DNA of 32,375 nucleotides from Flavobacteriales bacterium. GTDB taxonomy: Bacteria > Bacteroidota > Bacteroidia > Flavobacteriales > Flavobacteriaceae. Made by a program: the position numbers and the translations under genes. The stretch's first letter is position 1; each line of letters begins with the position of its first letter. The notes beneath the pieces were generated by a model that searched no databases, was not told the origin of the DNA, and saw only the letters and a program-made list of their open reading frames with translations. The stretch lies in NCBI GenBank assembly GCA_027061855.1, contig JAMOVT010000034.1, positions 1 to 32,375 of the forward strand, in the 5' to 3' direction. Of the stretch, positions 22,658-31,847 are shown in pieces.

Positions 22658-22778
22658 TAAAAATTCTGTAATGTTAAAAAAATAAAAAGTAAACAATTTA
22701 AAAAGTATATTCACTTTTAATTTTAATAAAAAATAAAAATCTGAACCCTTTAATTGGATAATAGATAAAAATTCATTG

Positions 22779-22814
22779 GCAAGTCAAAGTATATATTTTG
22801 GCTTGCTTTTTTTT
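22779..22814 (+). terminator. Intrinsic terminator after the 47-aa gene
   Basis: GCAAGTCAAA pairs with TTTGGCTTGC (10 bp with one G-U), with a 7- to 8-base loop of GTATATAT type, followed by a run of T. It lies 36 bp before the subtilase start, so it must end a transcript coming from the left, presumably that of the 47-aa gene. Confidence 0.85.
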
Positions 22815-22850
22815 ATATATTTAGGCACCAAATAACTAAATAATAAAACT

Positions 22851-24341
22851 ATGAAAAAAATCTCACTACTTATGTTGGCATTTTTAATGCTAAACATTAC
22901 TTCATGTAAAAAAGAAACAACTGAAAAAATTGCCACTCCCGAAGAACAAGAAATTCAACTTACGGGCAAACAAGTGGCCCAAGTCATCAAAAACATTTAT
23001 GATCTGGAAGGCAGTTTCGATTGGAATAAAGTTTCGGCCAATGTACTGTATAGCGCTGTAATGGCCGGCGAAAAAAATGTATTAACCATCGGATATGGAA
23101 ATTATGAGGATTATACAAAAAAACAAAAATCGGCAGAAACGCGTAAAGCTTTTCAAAGTATTTTGGATATAGTTTCCCAAACCGAAGGAAAATCAAAAGA
23201 AGAAAGTTTATTACTGGATGATGATGAATTACAATATGTAGACATTGTAATCACCAAGAAGGAAACCGTAGAGCGTTTAAGAAAACTAAAAAACATCCGG
23301 TATCTGGAGCCGGCTACATATGAATATTTTAAATACGAAGAACAAACCAAAAGTGATAGTGGCTGCAGCAAAGGAGCGGAAACCATTTCTTCTTCCGATT
23401 ATACAAGCTTAAATACCGGAGCCAAAGTTCCATGGAATTACAGCATTCATAAAATCAACCAAGCATGGAATTACAGCAAAGGACGCGGAATTACCGTTGG
23501 GGTTATCGACACGGGAGTTTCGCAATATCAAGCCAATTTAAATGCAAAATTTGATGATTATTATTCCGGCCGTTACATTCAAAAATACGGAACTTTTATC
23601 GACTCGGCTTGGTGGTGGTCTACTAATTATGACGGACCTTATGATCGTTGTGGACATGGAACAAGTACCGCCAGCGCCATTGCGGCTCCTAACAATAACA
23701 ATTACCAACCCATTGGTGTAGCTTATGAATGTAATTTGGTCGCCTACCGCGGAACAGAAGATGTTGTACTCAATGACTATCATGAGAAAAAAGGTGTTAC
23801 GGAAGCTTTAAAAGCTCTTGCCAACCGGAGTGATGTAAAAATCATTTCTATGTCAATCGGATATCCATGGTCAATCGGTAATGTAAAAGATGCCGTAAAA
23901 TATGCCTATGCTAAAGGGAAACTTATTTTTGCGGCCGGGGGAACTTCCACTACCTATACAAATTGGTACCCGGTAATTTTCCCCGCCAGTATGAGTGAAA
24001 CTGTTGCCGTAACAGGTGTTGAGGAAGGAAGCGGTTATGATGAGTGTGATGTTTGCCATAAAGGAAGTCAAATTATCTTTACCTATGTAATGGAAAGAGG
24101 AAATAATCATCATCAACCTGTATTAGGATTTTATAATAATACGGCTAGCTATTTTGGTGGTTCTTCCGTTGCTACTGCCTCTACTGCTGGAATCGCCGCC
24201 TTGGTTTGGGCCAGATATCCCAGCTGGAACAGAGATCAAGTACTTAATCGTATGAAATGGGCAGCTGATTTTTATCCTAATAAACATTCCGATTTCGGAT
24301 ACGGAAATATCGATGCTTTAAAAGCGGTAAGAGGTTATTAA
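22851..24341 (+). CDS. Subtilisin-like serine peptidase (S8) lipoprotein
   Basis: The 496-aa protein starts MKKISLLMLAFLMLNITSC, with lipid Cys19. Residues about 30-165 look like an inhibitor-type prodomain. The peptidase domain shows the triad D220 (G-V-I-D-T-G), H269 (C-G-H-G-T) and S439 (FGGSSVATAS, in place of the usual GTSMA). In the segment that carries the oxyanion-hole Asn in most subtilases (A-A-G-N), this protein has A-A-G-G (361-364). That may lower activity or reflect a shifted alignment. Extra cysteines (172, 267, 294, 399, 402) suggest disulfides. It probably sits on the cell surface or in the periplasm. A terminator follows at 24361-24390. Confidence 0.9.
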   Translation: MKKISLLMLAFLMLNITSCKKETTEKIATPEEQEIQLTGKQVAQVIKNIYDLEGSFDWNKVSANVLYSAVMAGEKNVLTIGYGNYEDYTKKQKSAETRKAFQSILDIVSQTEGKSKEESLLLDDDELQYVDIVITKKETVERLRKLKNIRYLEPATYEYFKYEEQTKSDSGCSKGAETISSSDYTSLNTGAKVPWNYSIHKINQAWNYSKGRGITVGVIDTGVSQYQANLNAKFDDYYSGRYIQKYGTFIDSAWWWSTNYDGPYDRCGHGTSTASAIAAPNNNNYQPIGVAYECNLVAYRGTEDVVLNDYHEKKGVTEALKALANRSDVKIISMSIGYPWSIGNVKDAVKYAYAKGKLIFAAGGTSTTYTNWYPVIFPASMSETVAVTGVEEGSGYDECDVCHKGSQIIFTYVMERGNNHHQPVLGFYNNTASYFGGSSVATASTAGIAALVWARYPSWNRDQVLNRMKWAADFYPNKHSDFGYGNIDALKAVRGY

Positions 24342-24360
24342 CAAATTATAAAAAAACACA

Positions 24361-24390
24361 AAAAAGCCTGCTCTAACGAGCAGGCTTTTA
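24361..24390. terminator. Bidirectional terminator between subtilase and MarC-family gene
   Basis: AAGCCTGCTC and GAGCAGGCTT form a 10-bp stem with loop TAAC, flanked by an A-run on the left and T-run on the right. It lies 19 bp after the subtilase stop and 32 bp from the end of the convergent gene. Confidence 0.93.
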
Positions 24391-24422
24391 TATTGTGACA
24401 AACTCAAAATTATCAAGATGAT

Positions 24423-25001
24423 TTATAACATGGTTTTGATATTTGTTACGAAAAGCTTCACGGCAATTGCCAAAAGAATAATCCCGAAAACTTTTCGAAT
24501 AACAGAGATTCCCGCTTTTCCGATAATTCTTTCAATCTTTTTTGAAGACTTTAATACGGCATAGACAAAAATCATATTCAAGAGAATGGCAATGAAAATA
24601 TTTACCGTATGAAATTCCGCTCTCAATGAAAGAATGGAAGTCAAACTCCCGGCTCCCGCAATCAAAGGAAAAGCCAAAGGAACAACCGAAGCACTCTCGG
24701 GTTCATCATCCACAAATAGTTTGATCCCTAATATCATTTCTATAGCCAAGAAAAATAAAATGAATGAACCGGCTACAGCAAAAGAACCCACATCAATTCC
24801 CACCAAACGCAAAATCCCTTCTCCTACAAATAAAAAGGCAATCATAATTATGGCGGAAATAATACTGGCTTTTTCCGATTGAATATGTCCTACCTTGTTC
24901 CGCAAATCGATAATAATCGGAATGCTTCCAAGTATATCAATGACAGCAAATAGAACCATCGTTGCTGTAAGAATCTCATTCAAATCCAGGTTTAATTTCA
25001 T
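24423..25001 (-). CDS. MarC family integral membrane protein
   Basis: The start is the ATG at 25001 (MKLNLDLNEILTATMVLFAVIDILGSIPIIIDL); an upstream in-frame ATG at 25052 is less typical. The 192-aa protein has about six membrane helices and the family's early N-terminal segment F-A-V-I-D-I-L-G-S-I-P together with F-P-L-I-A-G-A-G-S-L-T-S-I. MarC (UPF0056) proteins are inner-membrane proteins. They were once linked to multiple antibiotic resistance, but that link has not held up and their function is open. Confidence 0.9.
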   Translation of the reverse strand: MKLNLDLNEILTATMVLFAVIDILGSIPIIIDLRNKVGHIQSEKASIISAIIMIAFLFVGEGILRLVGIDVGSFAVAGSFILFFLAIEMILGIKLFVDDEPESASVVPLAFPLIAGAGSLTSILSLRAEFHTVNIFIAILLNMIFVYAVLKSSKKIERIIGKAGISVIRKVFGIILLAIAVKLFVTNIKTML

Positions 25002-25121
25002 ATTTGATAATTTGAGCGGCAAAAGTAAGGAAAAAATTATAAGAAAATTCATTTTTGCGTTAAATTTTTATTAATTTTTTATTTAATTGATTTTCAAGCT
25101 GTTATATAACTACAAGCATAT

Positions 25122-28100
25122 TTAATCTTTGATTTCAAGCATTAAACCTTGGCTATGGGAACTAAATTCCGGCGCATACATGGATTGAATACTGGCAATT
25201 CCTGCCGAAAATATACCGGAATTATTGGCACGTAAATCATATTCAAAAACATAGATTCCTTTTGGCAATTTATTTATAAAAAAATGAGTAGAGACATCTG
25301 TGATTGACTCATAATATCCCAATCCGTTTTTCCATTTATAACCGGACAATACATTGACAGGCTCTAATCCGGCGGCTCTCATATCTTTCAAGTCGACATA
25401 TTCCATATCTCTGTCTACCTTAATTATAATTCGTACTCTAACCAGGTCACCGATTTGAACAGGATGATCCTTTGAGATTTCTTCCAGCTCTTCTCCTCTA
25501 TCGGTAAATTTTCTTATATATAATTTTTTTTCTATCGCCAAATTGGTTTTAGCTTTATCAATTTTATTTAAATCCTCGAAATATTGCCAATATAAAGCGC
25601 CCCATACTATTCCTTTTCCGGTATTTATCATGGTCACCCGGGCCATCTCCGGTTTAATTTCATTTTGTCGCCAAGTTTTTTTGAAATAGCCTGTGCCCGC
25701 TTCCACTTTCACATCCGGCATCTTTGCGGGATCTAAGTTTTTGTTTCCTATTACAATTTTTACATTATTTTTTATAGGTAACCAATTAGTGCCGGAATTA
25801 AGCAGTGCATATATAGCTTCAGCAGTTTGTTTCGAGTTTTTCCAGGCATTTGTTTGTTTATGTTTTAATAACCAAATACGCATTTCGTCGATTTTGGACG
25901 TTTCCATGCCTATTTCTTGGAAAGCTTCTATAAATAAAGCCTGTTGTTCGATACCGGAATGGAAACCTCGCCAAGTATTTTTAGGCGACTTCCAATATTT
26001 ACCCAGTTCGGGGCTATCCACACTATTTTCATCCAAAGCAATGACGATCTCTTTGGCCAAATCTTTATCCCCATTTCTATAAGAAGCAAGAGCCAGAAGT
26101 CCTTGGGAATAGTAATCATAAGAAGTCCAAAACTTTTGAGCTTGGTTCAGGTAATAATCATGAATTTTTTCCACTTCTTTGGTTTTTGGAATCTCCGGAT
26201 AAAAACTTCTTCCATATAAATAATAAATAATTTTTGAAGAAGGAATATATTCTTTAAGGTATTTTTCTTTGTTTTTACTCAATTGGGCTTGTTTCAGCAA
26301 CTCTTCATAAGACTTTTGAGTTTCTTTATCTGTAAAATGGACGGCTTTTTTTATCATATTCTCCGCCATGGAAATATTTACTCCCAAATGTTTCAAATGT
26401 CCCATTCCATTTACAATATACTGGGTAATATATGGATCTGCTTTTGGCGCTCCTTTATACCAGACAAAACCTCCTGACGGCAACTGCATTTGCTCCAATT
26501 TTTGAAGAGAATGAGATAGTTCATAAGCCATTTTATTATAATCAAATAAAAGAGCTATTCTTTTTTTCTGTTCCGCTTCGGTTTCCGCATCACGTACCCA
26601 TGGAGTTGCTTCCAGAACCACCGATTTCAATTCGGGATTTTTTTCCAAAGCCGAAAGCATGGCATCTGTATTTTTCCACTGCTCGAAGACACGACGTATT
26701 TGAGGATATTTTTTTATAATATGCTCGGCCAAACTATTGGCATAAAACCTTGAAAAAATCTGTTCGGAATTGGGGTATTTGGACTCCATTAAATAGGGCA
26801 ACGATTGGATAGCATACCAAGCCGGATTGGAGGTTACTTCCAAGGCTAGCAAGTGATTTTTTAGGCTTTTGGAATGACTCTTCTTAAGTTTTGTCAATTC
26901 AAAAGTCTTCTTTTCACCTGCTCGCACCCACATCGGCAAGGTTTCAGTCACCAGCATCCTGTTAGATAACACAGGCAATATGTTTTGTTCTCCATCCGAC
27001 TGATTTCCGGCGGTGGCTATAAAGGTATATTGAAGAGCTTCTGCGTCATCTTTAATATTTAAAAGCCATGAAACCATTGAATTCCCTTTGGGGGTCACTT
27101 CAAAATCCAGTTCTTTTTTTCCATCTACCCATTCATCAGTCAAGTTTTTCATTGACAAAGCATCATTCAGAATTATTTTAATTTTCCCTTTGATTTTTTT
27201 GCCGGTCAAATTAGTGATTTTAACAGAGGCTCTCAGCTTATCCCCTTCTCTTACAAAACGGGGCATATTAGGAAAAATCATCAAATCCTTTTGGGTTTGA
27301 ACAAAATACTCTTTATAAGCATAGTTCAATTTTTTATCATGTGCCAGAAGTTGCAATTTCCATTTGGTCAATGCATCGGGAACCGTAAAAGAAAATTGAA
27401 ATTTTCCGTTTTTATCGGTCTTTATTTGAGGATAAAAGAAAGCGGTTTCTTGAAGGTTCTTCCTTATTCCAATTCCAATTTCGGTTTTTTTCTCCTTGGA
27501 TATTTCCGGAATTTTTCTAAAAACAGCTATTCCGGCCTCTTCTGTTTCTACTTCCTCCATTTCATCCGAAGCCATTGCTTTTGCAGGCATAGCGCTTTCC
27601 ACCTCTTTCTCTTTCACAGAAAAAGCAATTCCCCTATTTCCTCTTAAATAACCCCTAAAAGCTCTTCCCAAACGAAAACCGAACCATTTCAATTGGGGGG
27701 GACGGACAATTACTATCTCGGGCTTGTTTTCATGAGGATAGTATTGCAGAAAAATAGAATTTTTATCAAAACTTCCGCTCAGCGATAAGGAATAAGACGG
27801 TGTATAATATACATACCGTATGGGATTGAAATGCCATTTATGCATCACAAAGGCATCCAAAGAAGCATCATACATGGAAGCCAGTATTTCCGCACTCACT
27901 TTTTCTCCTTTCGGACCTTTAATTTTAAACGACCAAGTTTCTTTTTGACCGGGCACTAATTTATCTCTGAAAGATAAGGTTTCCACTTTTAATTCTTTGG
28001 AAGGATAAGGAACCTTTATATTTAATTGTCCTTTACGCCAAGTATTGTAAGCATAAAATATATAATGTATAACAAATCCGCCTCTATCTTTTTCGACAAC

Positions 28101-31100
28101 AGGAACTTTTATGGTTTTTGAAGTTCCGCCCATTTTTACCCATTTATCAAAAACAATATTTTTCTCTTTTTCAAGAAGTAATCTCACATAAGAGCCGGGC
28201 ACCGCAGAAGCTATTTTACATAAAACATTTTCATCGGGAGTATATTCCTTTTTATCCGTGTGTACCATAAAAAACGAATGATCCGGAACCGAAGTTTCCT
28301 TAAAACTTATTATATCAAAAAAAGTTTTATCTATTATTTCCTTTCCATCGGCATCCTTGGTTTTAATAAGGGCGATATATTTTCCTTGAGGCATATTTGA
28401 AGAGGGAATTAAAGCTACTTTTTCTTGATTTTGTGTATTTACTTCTTTCTCAAAATATTTTTTAGCCTTTGGCCAATACAAATAATTTCCCTCTTTATCA
28501 TCATAAGGAATATGAGGGAAATTATGAACAAAGTCCTCTTTGCTCATTTCTTGAATATCCGGAGACTGCCAAGGACGCTCCCTTAACACTCTGGAAGGAG
28601 CTTGTAATTTATAAATTTGAATAAGCGCTTTTGCCGGTATTTTTACTCCGTTAAGATTAGTCACTTCAAAAGCAATACTATCTCCTTTATTTTCTTTAAT
28701 AATCACATCAGGCATCTTGATTTTTGCCATTAATGAATGATATCCCGCCTTTACCCGGGAAACAGCCGTATGAGTTTCACCATTGATATCCGTTACTTCG
28801 GCGGTTACCTCATAGATAAAAACCGGATGATCTTCCGGCGAAAGACTTTCATCTGGAATGGCTTTAAAAAGAATCTCAAAACTTCCGTCATCCTTAATTT
28901 TAGTCTTACCATGAGCAATTTCTTGAGGAGTACCCCTATAAAACGGCCTGTACCAATACCACCAGCGGGGAAGTTCGACAATTCTTTTTACCCGGTAGGT
29001 TACATCGGCATCTGACAGGTAGGCGCCGGAATAAGTAATTGCCTCTCCTTTTACTATAATTTCTTCATTTACCTTATAAGCTTTTTTTACGGGGAGAAAT
29101 TTTACTTCGAATTTGGGTCTTTTATAATTTTCCACCTTAAAACTTTTTCTTCCGTAAATATTTTTTCCTCGCACTTCAAGGGTAAAATTACCTGTTAAAG
29201 TTCCCTCCGGCAAGACAAAATTTCCGGCTGCCGTCCCAAAATCATTGGTACGAATTTGTTGTTGGGAAACTTCTTTATAATTGGCATCCTTTAAAATAAC
29301 AGTAAGTAATTCTCCGGGGAGTAAATCGGAACGGTTCTTTTTTTCTTTTAGAGCAAGAGCTTTGAAATATACTATTTGTCCCGGACGGTAAATACCGCGA
29401 TCGGTAAATAGAAAAACCTTAGGCTGTGCATAATCCGGATCGGAATAAAAACGAGAAGTATTGATATTATCTGTAAACCAAGCTACTTTTCCATCATCAT
29501 ATGTTACTTTAATTTTAACGGGCATATATTTTTTTGGTGGTTCAATCACAAAATTTCCTGATTTTTCTTTTTTTACCTGTAAAAAAGGAACATAGGAATT
29601 ATGCATACTTCGTTGTAAAATCTCTACTTTATAATCACTTATACGCATTCCTTTTTCTCGATCAACAACAGCAAAACGGTAATTCTTTTTTGTATGAAGT
29701 TTCTGCAAAGCAACATTGGCCGCTTGCATATAAACATAACCGAAGACAGCCGGTTTCCTGCCGGCATTTTCAATTAATAAAACATACTGGCCGTTTTTGA
29801 GTGGTTTCAGCACTTTCTCAACACTATGTTGTTGATAATCCTTTGTGTCCGGCAATGATTCGGTATAAGTATAAACCAGTTCATTTTTTTGAAGAAAATC
29901 CTTTACTTCTTCTTTTTTCCAATGAGTTTGGATAAAATCCCAGTATTTTAAATAATCGATTTTGTAAACGGATAATTTAATTTTACGTGCATTTTTAAAA
30001 TTTATATGTAAAAGCTGGGGTTTTTCTTCCGGAAAAAGACTTTCCAATTTTACTTCCACTTTTTCACTCAATATATTGTTTTTCAAAGTATAACAGTAAG
30101 AAGCTCCTTCACTTTTGGGATATTTCTCTATCGCTTTTTGACAATATTCCAAAGCTTTTACTAGGGCATAACGGTGTTTTTCATTTTTTCCGGGAATATA
30201 TTTACCCCCTAAATGAAGATAGTATTGAGCTAATTTATGGTAAGCCTTGGCACTTACATCCGAAGAACGGTATCGATCGACAAAATTATGCAAAACCTGC
30301 AAGTACAAGCTATCTTTATTATTAAAAACAGCATGATTATACACATATACAATTCGTTGCAAATCGGCAGTTGCCAGAGCATCTTTTGAGCGGTCGAATA
30401 AATGACTTTTTATCCATTTTTGGTATAGTTTCAAGGCTTTCATTTGAAAAGAAAGACTATCTTTCGACTCTATTTTTAAATCTGCAAATACCTGTACATC
30501 AGAAAGATATACAGGTTTGTTAATTTGAAATTTATAAGCAGGTTGAGGCAATGTATTTTCTTCGGATTGATAAAATTTCAAGGCTTCCTTTAAAAGCAAA
30601 TCATACAAACTGGGATAATATTTTTCCACCGGCCCTTTCATTTCGATAATGTCTTTAAAGCTATTCAAGGGCAGAGTCCTTAATAAGTCTTCTTCTTTCA
30701 AAGATTCATCAAAAAGGCGATTAATTTCTCGAAACAAAGAGGCTATATCCCAGGTACGGAAATCGGTTTCGGGATCAAAGGCTTCCGGGGCCAAATTGGT
30801 CGCAAAACGATGGCGGTTTTGTAAATAATATTTCCAATATATTTGAGCGAGATAATTTTGCAGAATATTACGTAGCGGAGGATCACTTTCATTAATTTCC
30901 TTTTTAAACAAGGATACGGTTTGCAAAAGAGCTTCTTCTTCTACCCTTTGAGAGTATTTGGCAATATATAAAAGGGATTTTACAATTTGGGGAGCATTAT
31001 TTTCCTTTTTTGCTTTGGGATATATTTCATCTTTTACAAATGTAAGAGCGGTTTTTGTCAAGGATTTTTTTTCAAAATCTTTGACTTTTCCCCATAGGTC

Positions 31101-31223
31101 GGCATAGGAATCATAAGAAACGGATTTCATAGAAGTAGATTTTGATGCGTTTTCTTTTACTTCATTTTTATGTGAAGAGCACGCAAAAAGAAGGACGAAT
31201 AAAACAAAAACAATTTTTTTCAT
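25122..31223 (-). CDS. Alpha-2-macroglobulin-like lipoprotein, thioester Cys missing
   Basis: The 2033-aa protein begins MKKIVFVLFVLLFACSS, with lipid Cys15, so it is anchored in a membrane. Residues about 40-400 are helical and TPR-like. From about 590 the macroglobulin domains follow, with the MG2 hallmark FLFTDRGIYRPGQIVYFKAL near 600. The segment TKWKLQLLAHD (about 1285) and NMPRFVREGDKLRASVKITN (about 1310) are characteristic of the bacterial family. The alpha-alpha toroid lies at about 1470-1800. At the thioester site, usually C-x-E-Q, this protein has N1485-S-E-Q1488 (codons 26760-26771), so it cannot form the thioester. Family members trap proteases; a thioester-free form would act by trapping or as a scaffold. 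Confidence 0.94.
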   Translation of the reverse strand: MKKIVFVLFVLLFACSSHKNEVKENASKSTSMKSVSYDSYADLWGKVKDFEKKSLTKTALTFVKDEIYPKAKKENNAPQIVKSLLYIAKYSQRVEEEALLQTVSLFKKEINESDPPLRNILQNYLAQIYWKYYLQNRHRFATNLAPEAFDPETDFRTWDIASLFREINRLFDESLKEEDLLRTLPLNSFKDIIEMKGPVEKYYPSLYDLLLKEALKFYQSEENTLPQPAYKFQINKPVYLSDVQVFADLKIESKDSLSFQMKALKLYQKWIKSHLFDRSKDALATADLQRIVYVYNHAVFNNKDSLYLQVLHNFVDRYRSSDVSAKAYHKLAQYYLHLGGKYIPGKNEKHRYALVKALEYCQKAIEKYPKSEGASYCYTLKNNILSEKVEVKLESLFPEEKPQLLHINFKNARKIKLSVYKIDYLKYWDFIQTHWKKEEVKDFLQKNELVYTYTESLPDTKDYQQHSVEKVLKPLKNGQYVLLIENAGRKPAVFGYVYMQAANVALQKLHTKKNYRFAVVDREKGMRISDYKVEILQRSMHNSYVPFLQVKKEKSGNFVIEPPKKYMPVKIKVTYDDGKVAWFTDNINTSRFYSDPDYAQPKVFLFTDRGIYRPGQIVYFKALALKEKKNRSDLLPGELLTVILKDANYKEVSQQQIRTNDFGTAAGNFVLPEGTLTGNFTLEVRGKNIYGRKSFKVENYKRPKFEVKFLPVKKAYKVNEEIIVKGEAITYSGAYLSDADVTYRVKRIVELPRWWYWYRPFYRGTPQEIAHGKTKIKDDGSFEILFKAIPDESLSPEDHPVFIYEVTAEVTDINGETHTAVSRVKAGYHSLMAKIKMPDVIIKENKGDSIAFEVTNLNGVKIPAKALIQIYKLQAPSRVLRERPWQSPDIQEMSKEDFVHNFPHIPYDDKEGNYLYWPKAKKYFEKEVNTQNQEKVALIPSSNMPQGKYIALIKTKDADGKEIIDKTFFDIISFKETSVPDHSFFMVHTDKKEYTPDENVLCKIASAVPGSYVRLLLEKEKNIVFDKWVKMGGTSKTIKVPVVEKDRGGFVIHYIFYAYNTWRKGQLNIKVPYPSKELKVETLSFRDKLVPGQKETWSFKIKGPKGEKVSAEILASMYDASLDAFVMHKWHFNPIRYVYYTPSYSLSLSGSFDKNSIFLQYYPHENKPEIVIVRPPQLKWFGFRLGRAFRGYLRGNRGIAFSVKEKEVESAMPAKAMASDEMEEVETEEAGIAVFRKIPEISKEKKTEIGIGIRKNLQETAFFYPQIKTDKNGKFQFSFTVPDALTKWKLQLLAHDKKLNYAYKEYFVQTQKDLMIFPNMPRFVREGDKLRASVKITNLTGKKIKGKIKIILNDALSMKNLTDEWVDGKKELDFEVTPKGNSMVSWLLNIKDDAEALQYTFIATAGNQSDGEQNILPVLSNRMLVTETLPMWVRAGEKKTFELTKLKKSHSKSLKNHLLALEVTSNPAWYAIQSLPYLMESKYPNSEQIFSRFYANSLAEHIIKKYPQIRRVFEQWKNTDAMLSALEKNPELKSVVLEATPWVRDAETEAEQKKRIALLFDYNKMAYELSHSLQKLEQMQLPSGGFVWYKGAPKADPYITQYIVNGMGHLKHLGVNISMAENMIKKAVHFTDKETQKSYEELLKQAQLSKNKEKYLKEYIPSSKIIYYLYGRSFYPEIPKTKEVEKIHDYYLNQAQKFWTSYDYYSQGLLALASYRNGDKDLAKEIVIALDENSVDSPELGKYWKSPKNTWRGFHSGIEQQALFIEAFQEIGMETSKIDEMRIWLLKHKQTNAWKNSKQTAEAIYALLNSGTNWLPIKNNVKIVIGNKNLDPAKMPDVKVEAGTGYFKKTWRQNEIKPEMARVTMINTGKGIVWGALYWQYFEDLNKIDKAKTNLAIEKKLYIRKFTDRGEELEEISKDHPVQIGDLVRVRIIIKVDRDMEYVDLKDMRAAGLEPVNVLSGYKWKNGLGYYESITDVSTHFFINKLPKGIYVFEYDLRANNSGIFSAGIASIQSMYAPEFSSHSQGLMLEIKD

Positions 31224-31247
31224 AAAATTGATTTAAAATAGATTTTA

Positions 31248-31275
31248 TAAAGATAGCAAAATAATTTTTTAACAA
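31248..31275 (-). promoter_or_regulatory. Candidate promoter of the macroglobulin gene
   Basis: On the minus strand: TTG, a 17-bp spacer, then TATCTTTA, one base off the TAnnTTTG consensus. It lies 24 bp before the start codon, giving a very short leader. The rest of the 189-bp gap to the deaminase gene shows a plus-strand TAATTTTG at 31384-31391. Confidence 0.5.
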
Positions 31276-31412
31276 TATGCTTAAATAAAACAAACATAGT
31301 GCCGAAACTCGAAGACAAAACTTCAAAATCATGATAAGTAAGATTTAATTGACACTTATAGAAACAGATATCAGTTTTTATTGTAATTTTGTTTATTAAA
31401 CATTTTGATAAA

Positions 31413-31847
31413 ATGCCTTCCAAAGAAAGACAAAAATTATACGATTTCACTTATTTAAAAATGGCTAAGGTTTGGGGAAATTTATCCTATTGCAAACGCA
31501 AAAAAGTAGGCGCATTAATCGTTAAGGATAATATGATTATTTCTGACGGTTACAATGGTACTCCCAGTGGTTTTGAAAATGTATGTGAGGACGAAAATAA
31601 TGAAACCAAATGGCATGTTTTGCATGCCGAAGCCAATGCTATCTCAAAAGTAGCGGGATCTACCCAAAACAGCAAAGGGGCTACACTTTATGTAACCTTG
31701 TCGCCTTGTAAAGAATGTAGCAAATTAATCTTTCAAGCGGGAATCAAGCGCGTCGTCTATCATCAAAAATACAGTGATACCACGGGCTTGGAATTTTTAA
31801 AAAAAGCAGGAGTAAATATTGAACAAATAGAAAATTTAGATGAATAA
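31413..31847 (+). CDS. dCMP deaminase family protein
   Basis: The start chosen is the ATG at 31413 (MPSKERQKLYDFTYLKMAKVW), as typical of the family; the longer frame from 31389 would begin within the -7 element TAATTTTG (31384-31391). The 144-aa zinc enzyme has H-A-E-A-N-A (Zn His and catalytic Glu) and S-P-C-K-E-C (two Zn cysteines), with the long insert NGTPSGFENVCEDENNETKW common in dCMP deaminases. It would convert dCMP to dUMP for dTMP synthesis. Cytidine or other deaminase activity is less likely. The stop overlaps the next gene start by 8 bp. Confidence 0.92.
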   Translation: MPSKERQKLYDFTYLKMAKVWGNLSYCKRKKVGALIVKDNMIISDGYNGTPSGFENVCEDENNETKWHVLHAEANAISKVAGSTQNSKGATLYVTLSPCKECSKLIFQAGIKRVVYHQKYSDTTGLEFLKKAGVNIEQIENLDE

